Below are positions 36,884-46,452 of a DNA stretch of 64,000 nt, one piece after another (the stretch's first letter is position 1; the number at the start of each line of letters is the position of its first letter). Under the pieces are notes generated by a model that saw only the letters and a list, made by a program, of their open reading frames with translations, was not told the DNA's origin and did no database searches. Origin of the DNA: Colwellia marinimaniae (GTDB lineage Bacteria > Pseudomonadota > Gammaproteobacteria > Enterobacterales > Alteromonadaceae); NCBI RefSeq assembly GCF_002207865.1, contig NZ_BDQM01000001.1:186001-250000 (forward strand), given 5' to 3'. Made by a program: the position numbers and the translations under genes.

Positions 36884-39049
36884 TTATGCATGCAAGCTAA
36901 AAGAGAATATTTTACTCATTTTACTGTTAACATTTCGGTTGTTTTTGGTTGCTGGACTAAAACGCCACTTTCGCAGTGCTGAGCGGATAGCCGATTTGAA
37001 ATAGATTAGTTTACTCTGCTGGCTAAAGTGAATATCTTTTACTTTACCATTAAGATCAATAGTGAAATTTACTTTTACTTCCATCTCTATGCCACGGCGT
37101 TTAGCCAAGGTTGGATAAATAGGGCTGATTGAATTCAATAGCTTTGCTACATGTGACCTAGGTGTTGCTATGGTTTCTTTACTGGTCTTCTTTATTAAAG
37201 CAGTTGTTGAAGCCAGAGCATGTGATGCGGTATATAGCTCATCCTGTACGGCTAATTCGTTGAGCTCTTGGCGATATGAAAACTGAGCATAAGGGCTGTT
37301 GTTACTGTGAAATTTATTATTGAATTGTGCGGGGAAATGCCTATTACCTTGCTCAGGATAATCAAGCGTAGCTGATACCGCCGCTAAGTTGATAGCTGCT
37401 GTTGATTTAGTCACTTTTGTTATTGAGCTTGATTGCGTTGGAGCAACCATGGTGGCGCTAGTCTTTATTAGACTCTGTTCTACCACACTAACACTGAGTA
37501 TGGCCTTTTCAGCCGTTAATTTAGCGTTTAAGCCATCCTCTGCCGGATTAGTTACTTTATGTTGAGCGGTATTTATCCGACTATTAAACGATTTTTCTAG
37601 TGGTTTTTTTTGCTTATCCGTTAAAGGGATTTTAGTTATTTGTACTTTATCTCTGTTAGCTACTTGGCTAGACACAGGCGGAGAAACCGCGGTCATTTTT
37701 ATTGTGGGTTCAGCAATAACTTGCTCTTGTTGCTGAAACGAGGGTTCAATCATTGCAGTCGTTAATGCTATATCATTAGGTCTTACTAGACTAACGTCAC
37801 TTTGACTATCAGCAGGATCAACCGGTGATCTATTAGTCGTATTCACCTGACTATTTAACAGTTGCTGAGCAATGGAATCCTTGGTTATTTTAGTGTTTTC
37901 TTGCTTGAATAGGGTTTTATTGAGCTCAACTGCGCTAACATTTTTTTGAAAAACATACGGACTAAAGGCATTGTTTTTTTGCCAAGGGAAATGATTATTT
38001 AGCTGCTGGGCGTATGGCATGGTGAGTAATTGATTTATGCTCAGTAAGGTTAATGCCAGTAAGAGACTAATAGCAGCGAGCCATTTGCTAGCATTATTGC
38101 TCGGTGCACAATGGTGATCAACAATACGAAGTACTCGTGCTTTTAAATCACCACCTGTTGCGGCCATTGCCATCGTTGGAATGGTATGAAAATTCGCTTT
38201 AGCACATAACGAGGCGGTATCAGTTAAGGTGTGCGCATAGGCAATGGCATCACCGCAATGTTGCACCGCAATATCGTCACTACAATATTCACGTTCATTG
38301 CGTATTTGTTTGCCTATCCAATGCACACTAGGGTGGAAAAAAAATAATAACTCGATAAGTGTCTGCAGAAAATTAACTAAATAATCATGGCGACGAATAT
38401 GAGCTAGTTCATGCAAAATTAGCATTTCAAGTTGAGCCGAACTTAAGCCAGTGACCATACTCGCGGGTAGTAATACTACGGGTTTTAACCAACCTATTGC
38501 CATGGGTACTTCGGCTTTTAATGAGATAAGTAGCTTAGGGGTTTTTGTTAACTTTATTTGCTGAGCTAATTCATCAAAGCGCGCTAGTAAAGCAGTAGAG
38601 GGGGAAACGCTGCCATACATAGGTAAATTATTTACATTTCGAACCTCAATTAAGAGCTTACAGGCAAGTGCAGTAATTATCGCCAGCCAAAGTAATGACA
38701 GGTAAGGCAAGGAGTAAGCTAATATTGAGGGTAGTAATTCATGGTAATTTAACAACGCATTCTTCTGGGTTAACTCATGGACTAAACTCGTTAACGCAAT
38801 AGGGCTGAGGTTACTGTTAATGCCTGAATTGGTGTCAGGATAGACCATGACAAAGGTAAGTATAGCGAGGCAGGCATTTGTTAACATGGCTAATATTGCT
38901 AAGGCATAGCGTAATATTGGCTTACTTTTATCAATAATAAATAATGCGGACTTTAGTATAAATGCCACCAATAAACCTTGCCACAAAAAGTGCACTAAGG
39001 TTAACGATAAGCTATATAAAAAAGGGCTATTAAATAATTGTTCAAGCAT
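36884..39049 (-). CDS. BlaR1/M56-type membrane metallopeptidase with TonB-like C-terminal domain
   Basis: This inner-membrane zinc peptidase of family M56 pairs with a BlaI-like repressor. The 721 residues have N-terminal membrane helices (at about 10-130), then the catalytic HELAHIRRHDYL (about 210) and ERREYCSD-like EREYCSDDIAV, and a further helix near 330. A long low-complexity periplasmic linker (about 350-610) follows, and a C-terminal TonB-type domain (about 625-715, with YPTLAKRRGIEMEVKVNFTID and ALRKWRFSPA). In classical BlaR1 the C-terminus is a penicillin-binding sensor; here it is replaced. The gene follows the repressor gene by 15 bp. Confidence 0.87.
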   Translation of the reverse strand: MLEQLFNSPFLYSLSLTLVHFLWQGLLVAFILKSALFIIDKSKPILRYALAILAMLTNACLAILTFVMVYPDTNSGINSNLSPIALTSLVHELTQKNALLNYHELLPSILAYSLPYLSLLWLAIITALACKLLIEVRNVNNLPMYGSVSPSTALLARFDELAQQIKLTKTPKLLISLKAEVPMAIGWLKPVVLLPASMVTGLSSAQLEMLILHELAHIRRHDYLVNFLQTLIELLFFFHPSVHWIGKQIRNEREYCSDDIAVQHCGDAIAYAHTLTDTASLCAKANFHTIPTMAMAATGGDLKARVLRIVDHHCAPSNNASKWLAAISLLLALTLLSINQLLTMPYAQQLNNHFPWQKNNAFSPYVFQKNVSAVELNKTLFKQENTKITKDSIAQQLLNSQVNTTNRSPVDPADSQSDVSLVRPNDIALTTAMIEPSFQQQEQVIAEPTIKMTAVSPPVSSQVANRDKVQITKIPLTDKQKKPLEKSFNSRINTAQHKVTNPAEDGLNAKLTAEKAILSVSVVEQSLIKTSATMVAPTQSSSITKVTKSTAAINLAAVSATLDYPEQGNRHFPAQFNNKFHSNNSPYAQFSYRQELNELAVQDELYTASHALASTTALIKKTSKETIATPRSHVAKLLNSISPIYPTLAKRRGIEMEVKVNFTIDLNGKVKDIHFSQQSKLIYFKSAIRSALRKWRFSPATKNNRNVNSKMSKIFSFSLHA

Positions 39050-39064
39050 AATTAAAGTAGAGTC

Positions 39065-39448
39065 TTACTGTTTTTCTAATGAGTTTAACAGCTGACGAAT
39101 ATCATTGATTTCTTGCGTACTGGTTGAGTCATCAATAGCGCGCATTACTAGTTTCGAGGTAGAGCCACCAAAAGCTTTACTTATTAGGTCTCTAATAAGT
39201 GATGTTTGTGTGTGTGTTTGGCTATTAGCCGCGGCATAAACGTGTGCGCGATTACTTTCATCACGAATGACTAATGTTTTTTCATGCATAATTTGCAGTA
39301 TTTTCAATACGGTGGTGTAGCCTGTTTTTTGCGTTGCACTAACAACATCATGCACCTGTCGTACCGTAGCGGGCCCCATTTTCCAAAGAACATTGAGTAA
39401 GGTTAACTCTGCCTCTGTGGGTTTCACCGGAGAATTATCATGCGCCAT
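39065..39448 (-). CDS. BlaI/MecI/CopY-family transcriptional repressor
   Basis: This 127-residue winged-helix repressor is of the type that is cut by a partner M56 protease. It has TEAELTLLNVLWKMGPATVRQVHDVV (helix-turn-helix, about 8-33) and TGYTTVLKILQIMHEKTLV, then a dimerisation tail. I start at ATG 39448, five bases after AAGGAAG; a GTG two codons upstream would sit on the ribosome site. It precedes the M56 gene in one operon and probably represses it. Confidence 0.92.
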   Translation of the reverse strand: MAHDNSPVKPTEAELTLLNVLWKMGPATVRQVHDVVSATQKTGYTTVLKILQIMHEKTLVIRDESNRAHVYAAANSQTHTQTSLIRDLISKAFGGSTSKLVMRAIDDSTSTQEINDIRQLLNSLEKQ

Positions 39449-39599
39449 GTACACTTCCTTTTTGATCGTTTTTATTAGGCTAAGTATTTTTATAATACTT
39501 AGCCAAGTTACGAATTTAATCGTATTTCATCTAAGCTTATATCGAGTACACTAAATGAGCAACCGTTTTGTTGATTGATATTCGTACTGAGTAAAAGGT

Positions 39600-40493
39600 C
39601 TATTTTGCTGATTTATCTAGTGAGGCATAAACCTCGCCAAGACGAGTGACCGTACCTGGGCCCGCATTGGCGGCAAATTCACTCAACATATTCGGGGCGA
39701 AGGTGCTAACGACCGTTGAACCTAGCTTAAAGCGGCCCATTTCATCACCTTTTTCAAAAGTAATAGCCTTGCTGCCCTCTTTAGGGTATTGCCATCTGAA
39801 GATGTCTTTGCCTGCGGGTGGGGTAATAACACCTGCCCAGGTTGTTTCAATGCTAGCAACAATTGTTGCGCCAACTAATACCATAGCCAGTTCGCCATAT
39901 TCGGTATCAAAAATAGCGACAACACGTTCATTGCGGGCAAAAAGATCGGGCACATTTTGAGCCGTTAGTGGATTGACAGAAAATAGTTCCCCTGGCACAT
40001 AAATCATTTCCCGCAAAGTACCGGCCATGGGCATATGAATGCGATGGTAATCTTTTGGCGCAAGATAAATACACGAAAATTTACCGCCTTGAAAAGGTGC
40101 TGCTGTTGCGGCATCACCACCAAGTAAAGAGGTTAAACTGTAATTGAAACCTTTTGCTTGGATAAGCTGACCGTCAACAATATCACCTTGTTGACTAATG
40201 GCCCCATCTACGGGGTAGCATATGGAATTGTTATCATCATCAATAGGGCGAGCCCCGTCGGCTAATTCACGGGTGAAAAAGTTATTAAAGGTGTCAAAAT
40301 CACTGGCGTTTTTTAATTTCGCCTCATTCATATTGATACCGTAAGCCTTAATAAATAGACTAATAAGCTTAGTAGTTAACCAACCCATTTTTGCCGCCGC
40401 AAACTTACCTACTAAACGTGAAATAGCGTGTTTAGGCATAATGTATTGCCAGGCAATTTTAATTTTATCGCTAAGATTGTTTTTTGAAGACAC
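39600..40493 (-). CDS. psd: phosphatidylserine decarboxylase proenzyme
   Basis: This membrane-associated enzyme makes phosphatidylethanolamine from phosphatidylserine; it cleaves itself to form a pyruvoyl group. The 297 residues carry the cleavage motif LGST (in [13 protein letters not shown], near residue 254), KDYHRIHMP with the catalytic histidine, and YPVDGAISQ. The start is GTG at 40493 behind AAGGAAACC. The rsgA stop codon lies 9 bp upstream, so rsgA and psd form an operon, as in E. coli. Confidence 0.95.
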   Translation of the reverse strand: MSSKNNLSDKIKIAWQYIMPKHAISRLVGKFAAAKMGWLTTKLISLFIKAYGINMNEAKLKNASDFDTFNNFFTRELADGARPIDDDNNSICYPVDGAISQQGDIVDGQLIQAKGFNYSLTSLLGGDAATAAPFQGGKFSCIYLAPKDYHRIHMPMAGTLREMIYVPGELFSVNPLTAQNVPDLFARNERVVAIFDTEYGELAMVLVGATIVASIETTWAGVITPPAGKDIFRWQYPKEGSKAITFEKGDEMGRFKLGSTVVSTFAPNMLSEFAANAGPGTVTRLGEVYASLDKSAK

Positions 40494-40502
40494 TCGGTTT
40501 CC

Positions 40503-41549
40503 TTAATTATTAAAACGTGAGGTTAATGTATTATCATTGAGGCTGGCTAATATGCGCTGAAAACTCGCTAGGCGATCAGGGCTTATTTTTTCATTTTCAC
40601 CCGCGGCTATTAAGGCGCAGCCGAGATCGGTTTGATGTTTACAATCTCGAAATTTACATAGGCCAATATAATCTGAAAACTCGATAAAACCATGGCAAAC
40701 TTGTTCAGGGGTTAAATGCCATAAACCAAATTCACGAATACCTGGGGAGTCAATTAAATCACCGCCCTCAATAAAGTGATATAAGCGTGCCACTGTGGTG
40801 GTGTGTTGCCCTAAACCTGAGTTTTCTGAGACTTCTTTTGTCAACAGCCCTAATTCAGGCATTAAGGCATTGACCAAGGTTGATTTACCGACACCTGACT
40901 GACCGACGAAAATACTGGTATGTTCAGCAAGTTGTAACTTTAGTTTCTCAATACCGTCAAGAGATATGCAACTGGCATAAAGTACTTGATAGCCAATATC
41001 TTGATAGATTTGTAATTGCTTTTTGATTGCCGCTTGTTCGTCGGTGGAAATACTGTCTAGTAAGTCCGTTTTGTTGAGCACGATAACAGGGGTAATACCG
41101 GTCTGTTCAGCCGCGACTAAATAGCGATCAATAATATCGCTGTTAAAAGCGGGTAATACCGAAGAGACAATCAGAATTTGGCTAATATTAGCCGCGATAG
41201 GTTTTATCCCATCATAAACATCGGGGCGACTTAACACGGTATCACGCTCATGCACGGCTTCGATAATGCCAGTAATACTATGCTGGGTTTGTTTACCAAG
41301 ACGCCATTGCACCTTATCACCACAAACTAGGGAAGCTATCGAACGGCGTAAATTACAGCGGAAAATTTCACCGCTATTATTTTCGACATCGGCGTGCTGA
41401 CCAAAGCGACTAATGATCACCCCTTGCTCAGGAGCGCCGAGGTCGCCATCATCCCACTGCACTTTATCTTTACCGCCTTGCAGTTTTTTATCATGATTTG
41501 CTTTAATGCGTCTTTGCTGACCTTTAGTCAGTTTTTTTACTTTAGCCAT
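40503..41549 (-). CDS. rsgA: ribosome small-subunit GTPase RsgA
   Basis: This circularly permuted GTPase takes part in 30S subunit maturation. The 348 residues have a basic N-terminus, an OB fold (about 35-110), then the GTPase domain in the order G4 (VLNKTDLL), G1 (GQSGVGKST, about 217-225) and G3 (DSPGIREFG). The C-terminal zinc motif is CKFRDCKHQTDLGC. The genes rsgA-psd (-) and orn (+) are divergent, as in E. coli. Confidence 0.95.
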   Translation of the reverse strand: MAKVKKLTKGQQRRIKANHDKKLQGGKDKVQWDDGDLGAPEQGVIISRFGQHADVENNSGEIFRCNLRRSIASLVCGDKVQWRLGKQTQHSITGIIEAVHERDTVLSRPDVYDGIKPIAANISQILIVSSVLPAFNSDIIDRYLVAAEQTGITPVIVLNKTDLLDSISTDEQAAIKKQLQIYQDIGYQVLYASCISLDGIEKLKLQLAEHTSIFVGQSGVGKSTLVNALMPELGLLTKEVSENSGLGQHTTTVARLYHFIEGGDLIDSPGIREFGLWHLTPEQVCHGFIEFSDYIGLCKFRDCKHQTDLGCALIAAGENEKISPDRLASFQRILASLNDNTLTSRFNN

Positions 41550-41647
41550 GTGAATTATTCATACTATTTAATTTGATCCAACTTAGTTCTGGCGTATTAT
41601 ACTAACAATAATATATGAATGCTTGTGCATTTTTTTAAGGGAAATTT

Positions 41648-42193
41648 ATGGCGGGTAATGACAGTAACTTAATTTGGCTTGATTTGGAAATGACGGGACT
41701 AGATCCTGACGATGATGTTATTTTAGAAATTGCTATTATTATCACCGATAGTCATTTAAATATCTTAGCGCAAGGGCCAATATTTGCCATCAATCAAAGT
41801 GATGAAGTGCTAGATAATATGAACCTATGGTGTATTGAACATCATGGTCAATCAGGGCTTACGCAAAGGTGCCGTGATAGCGAGGTAAGTTTGGCGCACG
41901 CAACCGAACAAAGTGTGGCTTTTGTGCAAGAATGGGTACCGCAAGGTAAGTCACCTATGTGTGGTAATAGTATCGGACAAGATAGGCGCTTTATAAATAA
42001 GTATATGCCTGACTTCGAAGAGCATTTTCATTATCGTAATCTAGATGTTAGTACCATAAAAGAGCTGGCTCGGCGTTGGAAGCCTGAAGTACTAGAATCT
42101 GTGGTTAAAACCGGCGCACATTTAGCGCTCGATGATATAAAAGAATCTATTGCTGAGTTAAAAGTTTATAGAGAACTCTTCTTCAAACTATAG
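41648..42193 (+). CDS. orn: oligoribonuclease
   Basis: This 3'-5' exoribonuclease of the DEDDh type degrades 2-5 nt RNAs, including pGpG from c-di-GMP breakdown. The 181 residues have [12 protein letters not shown] (about 9-20), [12 protein letters not shown] and a late [11 protein letters not shown]. Length is normal. The start follows AAGGGAAATTT. Its role in removing pGpG ties it in function to the many c-di-GMP genes nearby. Confidence 0.95.
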   Translation: MAGNDSNLIWLDLEMTGLDPDDDVILEIAIIITDSHLNILAQGPIFAINQSDEVLDNMNLWCIEHHGQSGLTQRCRDSEVSLAHATEQSVAFVQEWVPQGKSPMCGNSIGQDRRFINKYMPDFEEHFHYRNLDVSTIKELARRWKPEVLESVVKTGAHLALDDIKESIAELKVYRELFFKL

Positions 42194-42270
42194 TTTTAAC
42201 AGACAAAAAACTAAGGCACAAAAATTATATAGCGTTATTATCGTGCCACCTTTATTTTTGAGTAAGCCCA

Positions 42271-44052
42271 ATGAAAAATATAATCAGTTATCTAGTGCTT
42301 TTTGCACTGAGTATTTGCCAAATTAATACCAGCAATGCCACGAATATAGCTAAGAATCACAATAGTGAAGAGCAAAAATTAGCTCATATTATTCAAATAT
42401 ATGAAGAGTTTTATCTACAAGCAAGTCCTTTTAATCAGCCTGAGGTAGGTGGTAATAATGCTAAATTACCCAACCTATCAGCAGAGACTTTATTAGGGCA
42501 ATATCAACAGCGCTTGGCTATATATCAGCAGTTAATTACCCTAGATGAAGAAAAGTTAAATCAAGATAATCAGATTGATTTATCAGTACTCACTTATAGC
42601 CTAAAAAACCAGTTAGATAGTTACACTAACAAAGAACATTACATGCCACTCATGGCCGAGTCAGGTTTTCATGTTTGGATAGCCAATATTTCCACGAAAG
42701 TTGATTTTAAAACCTTGGCCGATTACCAAGATTATTTAGCACGTTTAGCGGCATTACCACGCTATTTTTCACAGCAAACTCACTGGATGAAAGCCGGACT
42801 GAAACACGGAATTAGCCAGCCTAAAATTGTTCTTATCGGCTTTGAGCAATCTATCTCCGCTTATATTAAAGAAGATGTCACAGAGAGTGATTACTATAAA
42901 CCTTTTAATAACATGTCTACCTTTATTAAGCCAAGCCAGCAAAAGGATTTACAGCGACAAGCTAAGCATATTTTGAGCACTAAAGTTATGCCTGCATATA
43001 GAGCTTATTATGACTTTATGGTGAATGAATACCAACCCAATGCCCGAGATAATATTGCCGCCAGCTCTTTACCGAATGGCGAAGCCTATTATCAAAATAG
43101 GTTGAGGCATTATACCACCTTGCCTCTGACAGCAGTGCAAGTACATCAACAAGGTCTTGCGGAAGTAAAGCGTATACGTGCTGAAATGGACGCTGTTATT
43201 GAACAAGTTAACTTTGATGGGGATTTTGCCGAATTTGTGCAATTTTTACGTACCGACCCTCAGTTTTATGCCACCACGGCAATTGAGTTATTAAAAGAGG
43301 CTGCTTTTATAGCTAAAAAAATGGATGCTAAATTACCTGCGCTCTTTAAAACACTACCAAGAACGCCTTATGGTGTTATGGCTGTGCCTGCTAATATTGC
43401 CCCCAAGTATACTACGGGTCGATATGAGGGCTCATCTCGAGATGATCAGCCAGGTAACTACTGGGTTAATACTTATCGACTTGACCGTCGACCACTTTAT
43501 GTTTTAACCGCACTAACACTCCATGAAGCTGTGCCAGGTCATCACCTGCAAATATCTTTAGCTAAAGAAATGGTTAATGTGGCAAAGTTTCGCAATCGCA
43601 CTTACATTTCAGCCTTTGGCGAAGGTTGGGGCTTGTACTCGGAATATCTTGGCATTGAGGCTGGCATGTATGAAGACCCCTATCATAACTTTGGTCGATT
43701 AACTTATGAAATGTGGCGAGCGTGCCGCTTAGTCGTTGATACCGGCATACATACTCAAGGCTGGAGTAGAGCACAAGCCATTGATTTTTTAGCGAGTAAT
43801 ACTGCTTTGTCATTGCACAATGTTACCACAGAAATAGATCGCTATATCTCTTGGCCAGGACAAGCATTGTCATACAAAATAGGCGAATTAACTATTAAAC
43901 GTTTGCGTAAAACAGCAGAGCAAGCATTAGGCAAAGATTTTGATTTAAGAGACTTTCATGATCAATTGCTCAAGCATGGTTCTATGCCATTATCTATGAT
44001 GGATAAAGTCGTTATGCAGTATATCCATGAGCAAACTGAACAAAATAAATAA
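42271..44052 (+). CDS. exported DUF885 family metallopeptidase-like protein
   Basis: This 593-residue exported protein has a signal peptide (to about SNA, residue 24) and one DUF885 domain. The zinc-binding helix is HEAVPGHHLQ (about 419-428) with a downstream Glu in FGEGWGLYSEYL (about 450), the layout of thermolysin-like gluzincins in this family. Function is not established; a peptidase role is inferred from the motif. Its 3' end faces the minus-strand c-di-GMP riboswitch transcript about 200-350 bp downstream, so read-through of that transcript would be antisense to this mRNA. Confidence 0.87.
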   Translation: MKNIISYLVLFALSICQINTSNATNIAKNHNSEEQKLAHIIQIYEEFYLQASPFNQPEVGGNNAKLPNLSAETLLGQYQQRLAIYQQLITLDEEKLNQDNQIDLSVLTYSLKNQLDSYTNKEHYMPLMAESGFHVWIANISTKVDFKTLADYQDYLARLAALPRYFSQQTHWMKAGLKHGISQPKIVLIGFEQSISAYIKEDVTESDYYKPFNNMSTFIKPSQQKDLQRQAKHILSTKVMPAYRAYYDFMVNEYQPNARDNIAASSLPNGEAYYQNRLRHYTTLPLTAVQVHQQGLAEVKRIRAEMDAVIEQVNFDGDFAEFVQFLRTDPQFYATTAIELLKEAAFIAKKMDAKLPALFKTLPRTPYGVMAVPANIAPKYTTGRYEGSSRDDQPGNYWVNTYRLDRRPLYVLTALTLHEAVPGHHLQISLAKEMVNVAKFRNRTYISAFGEGWGLYSEYLGIEAGMYEDPYHNFGRLTYEMWRACRLVVDTGIHTQGWSRAQAIDFLASNTALSLHNVTTEIDRYISWPGQALSYKIGELTIKRLRKTAEQALGKDFDLRDFHDQLLKHGSMPLSMMDKVVMQYIHEQTEQNK

Positions 44053-44244
44053 GCTTATTTATCTCAGGGCATAGCCAGATTTACCTTAGGTAACATTCGG
44101 CTTAAATACTGCCATTAGTGAGGTGATTACTGGGGTAATAAAGCGGTACGATCAGTTACTTAATTGATAATCAATCAGTAATTTAAAAGTAACTTGTACA
44201 GTTAATGAGGAGTTTAACTAACCTTAAGAATTAAGGGAGAGGGA

Positions 44245-44310
44245 GCACGCAAAGAAAACGGAAGAAACAGATAGTGGAATATCGAATTAAGATAAGCCCC
44301 CACTATATCT
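44245..44310 (-). terminator. terminator-like hairpin after the riboswitch
   Basis: On the minus strand AGATATAGTGG (44300-44310) pairs with CCACTATCT (44269-44277) with a 2-base bulge. A pyrimidine-rich tract GTTTCTTCCGTTTTCTTT follows. It could be the expression platform or end of the riboswitch transcript, which would make an RNA of about 160 nt. Confidence 0.45.
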
Positions 44311-44311
44311 A

Positions 44312-44394
44312 AACTTGGTAGTCCCGCTATCATAGGTTTCCCTTTAGACCGGTAACTTTGCGTCTCTAACTTTCATTAGATTTGCCCTTATCAA
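44312..44394 (-). ncRNA. cyclic di-GMP-I (GEMM-I) riboswitch aptamer, no gene downstream
   Basis: Read on the minus strand, the sequence has the conserved parts of the GEMM-I aptamer in order. First comes AGGGCAAAT, then a 6-bp hairpin closed by a GAAA tetraloop (TCTAAT-GAAA-GTTAGA). The invariant GACGCAAAG follows, then CCGGTCTAA (tetraloop receptor side), an AGG-GAAA-CCT hairpin and ATAGCGGGACTACC. The outer stem pairs CTTGATA with TACCAAG with one mismatch. A sigma70-type promoter lies just upstream. On this strand the next annotated feature is the opposite strand of the DUF885 gene, so the aptamer controls either a non-coding/antisense RNA or a lost gene. Confidence 0.87.
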
Positions 44395-44412
44395 GCTATA
44401 AAGCTCAACCTC

Positions 44413-44440
44413 ATTATAGGGGGAGTTTTATAAATGTAAA
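44413..44440 (-). promoter_or_regulatory. sigma70-type promoter of the riboswitch transcript
   Basis: On the minus strand TTTACA (44435-44440) and TATAAT (44413-44418) are separated by 16 bases: a 5/6 match at -35 and a perfect -10. Transcription would start near 44405, about 11 bases before the riboswitch aptamer. Confidence 0.75.
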
Positions 44441-44508
44441 CAGAAAAGGCTACTTTTGCTTAGCTTTATAGGTTAAAAGTAGTAATAAATACTATTGGAT
44501 AACTTTCA

Positions 44509-46452
44509 ATGTTTTTCTTTTCAATCACTAACGGTATGAATATGACTAATAGGCAGTTATTTTCTTTGATAATATTAACGTTTAAACGAGTAATATTTTT
44601 TTCATTATTTGCAGTTAATGCTTATGCTCAGCCTTCTTCTGAGCAAATCATTTTGAGTAATCAAGTGCTGAAATTGCTAAAAGTCAATAGTGAAAGTCTT
44701 AATGCTGATACGGTAAAAAAGCTATCAGAAAAAATTCTTGATAACCGCAAAAATTACTCCAATGATATCCTAGCCAAGGTGTTTTTACTCGCGGCTAATG
44801 TGGCTAGCAATCAAGCAAATATCAACCAAGTACATGACTTTGCTCAAAGTGGCTTATCGGTCAATAGTCGGGATAAAAAAATAAAGTTGGCGCTTTTGTT
44901 AAAACTTGCGGAAGTTTATGTTGCCAGAGAAAAGTATCAACAGCTACTCATTCTGATTCAAACGGCAGTAAATAATAGTGAATATAGCCGTAATATAAAA
45001 CATCAATTACTCTTGCTTAGTTATCGTAGCGTCGCGTTTGCTATGCTGGGAGAACATCAAGCTGCTTTAGCTGATTTACAACAAGTTGAACGAGGAATTA
45101 ACAAAAGTGAATTGACTGAACATATTGAGTTATTAACTATTTTGTCCTTGGCCTATCACTACTTGGGTGATTATCAAACATCATTGACTATGCAGTTAAA
45201 GATTTTGAAATTAAGGTTTGAAATGGGGCTATTGGACAATCTGGATCAAACCTATTTATATTTAGGCTATGCCTATTTCTACTTACAGCGCTTTGATGAT
45301 GCTTATAATGCTTTTTGGCAGTCTAAAAGCTATGCGGAAAATAAGACTGCGCCAATTAGTGCTGCTTATGCCAGTAAAGGTTTAGGTATTGTTTTAATTT
45401 CTCAACAGCAGTTTGATGAAGCCATTGAATCACTAGAGCCAACTATTGCTATATTTAAGCACAATGACATGCTTGATGAACAAATTGAAAGTATGGTCGC
45501 TTTAGCCAGCGCAAGGTTAGCAATAGCACAAAATAGTGCCGGTTATGCACTGCTAGTTGAGGTATTACAATTACTGGACGGTGAAGATATTTCCTTAGAG
45601 TACGCTGGCTTTTATCGTATGGTTGCCGAAATGTACCTTGCCGATAATAATTATCAAAGCGCTTACCTCTGGCGGGAAAAACATAGCAAGGTACTATTAA
45701 CGAAACTGAAAGATATGAAAAAATCTGCCACTTTAGCTCATGGGTTATCATATTTAATCACCGACCCACAGGCAATCGTTGAGCCTTTGCATGAGTCAAG
45801 AAATTTGGCAGTTAAATTAGCACAAAACAGTGAGCTATCGAGTAGTTTTGTTGGTAAATACCAAAAGCAACGCACCATTATTATTAGTTTATCTGCCCTG
45901 GTTTGTTTATTGTTGATTACCTTACTTGGCTTTTTCTTGAGGTTAAAAACACAACGAATAAATTTAGCCTATGAAGAAATTGAAAAACCGAGTTATATCA
46001 TGACTGGGCCGATGCAAACTAAATTTGATTATCAATTGGCTTTTAAAAAAGCCCGTAAATTTCAATACCCCTTGAGTGTCGGCTATCTAGTGGTAGAAAA
46101 CTGGCAAGAGTTGACTTTTCATTTCAATAATAAAAGCATTAAGGAAGTAACTAAAGATATAGCCAGCTTAATCAATGAACAATTAACTGAGTTTGATTAC
46201 GCTGGCTTACTTAATCAAGGGGAGTATTTATTGATGTTTGAACACGTAAGTAGTGCGGAGGCGCATATGAAACTGGATAAACTGGTACAAGCCTTAAATA
46301 GTCGAGCCTTTGCTAATTTAGGTCGTTTTAGCATCACAATGAAATATTCATTAAAGACGCCGGACTATAAAGATATTGATCCCTATCTATTTTTGGCACA
46401 TATAGCTGAATCTGTTAACATCAAGCCAGTTAATCAGTCTAAGGTGTCTTAA
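44509..46452 (+). CDS. TPR-repeat membrane protein with degenerate GGDEF domain
   Basis: This 647-residue protein is exported at its N-terminus (signal peptide ending near AYAQP, residue 41). About ten TPR-like helical repeats fill residues 45-420 in the periplasm. One membrane helix lies at about 460-482 (IIISLSALVCLLLITLLGFF), and a cytoplasmic GGDEF-like domain at about 505-640. There the signature is NQGEY at about 569 in place of GGDEF, so cyclase activity is not expected; it may bind c-di-GMP or a partner. The start may also be ATG 44536. It overlaps the next gene by one base (TAATG). Confidence 0.75.
   Translation: MFFFSITNGMNMTNRQLFSLIILTFKRVIFFSLFAVNAYAQPSSEQIILSNQVLKLLKVNSESLNADTVKKLSEKILDNRKNYSNDILAKVFLLAANVASNQANINQVHDFAQSGLSVNSRDKKIKLALLLKLAEVYVAREKYQQLLILIQTAVNNSEYSRNIKHQLLLLSYRSVAFAMLGEHQAALADLQQVERGINKSELTEHIELLTILSLAYHYLGDYQTSLTMQLKILKLRFEMGLLDNLDQTYLYLGYAYFYLQRFDDAYNAFWQSKSYAENKTAPISAAYASKGLGIVLISQQQFDEAIESLEPTIAIFKHNDMLDEQIESMVALASARLAIAQNSAGYALLVEVLQLLDGEDISLEYAGFYRMVAEMYLADNNYQSAYLWREKHSKVLLTKLKDMKKSATLAHGLSYLITDPQAIVEPLHESRNLAVKLAQNSELSSSFVGKYQKQRTIIISLSALVCLLLITLLGFFLRLKTQRINLAYEEIEKPSYIMTGPMQTKFDYQLAFKKARKFQYPLSVGYLVVENWQELTFHFNNKSIKEVTKDIASLINEQLTEFDYAGLLNQGEYLLMFEHVSSAEAHMKLDKLVQALNSRAFANLGRFSITMKYSLKTPDYKDIDPYLFLAHIAESVNIKPVNQSKVS

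Larger units (their letters stand above)
44053..44508. other. 456-bp intergenic region holding a minus-strand riboswitch unit
   Basis: No open reading frame of useful size starts here on either strand. It contains, on the minus strand, a promoter (44413-44440), a c-di-GMP-I aptamer (about 44312-44394) and a terminator-like hairpin (44269-44310). A small palindrome CCTTAA-GAA-TTAAGG lies at 44222-44236. An 8-bp inverted repeat CTACTTTT/AAAAGTAG (44450-44457, 44475-44482) lies upstream of the plus-strand TPR gene. Confidence 0.8.

Noticed and set aside
44246-44262. CACGCAAAG on the plus strand as a second riboswitch
   Set aside because: Only the short core resembles GEMM-I; no GAAA hairpin or receptor helix is present on that strand.
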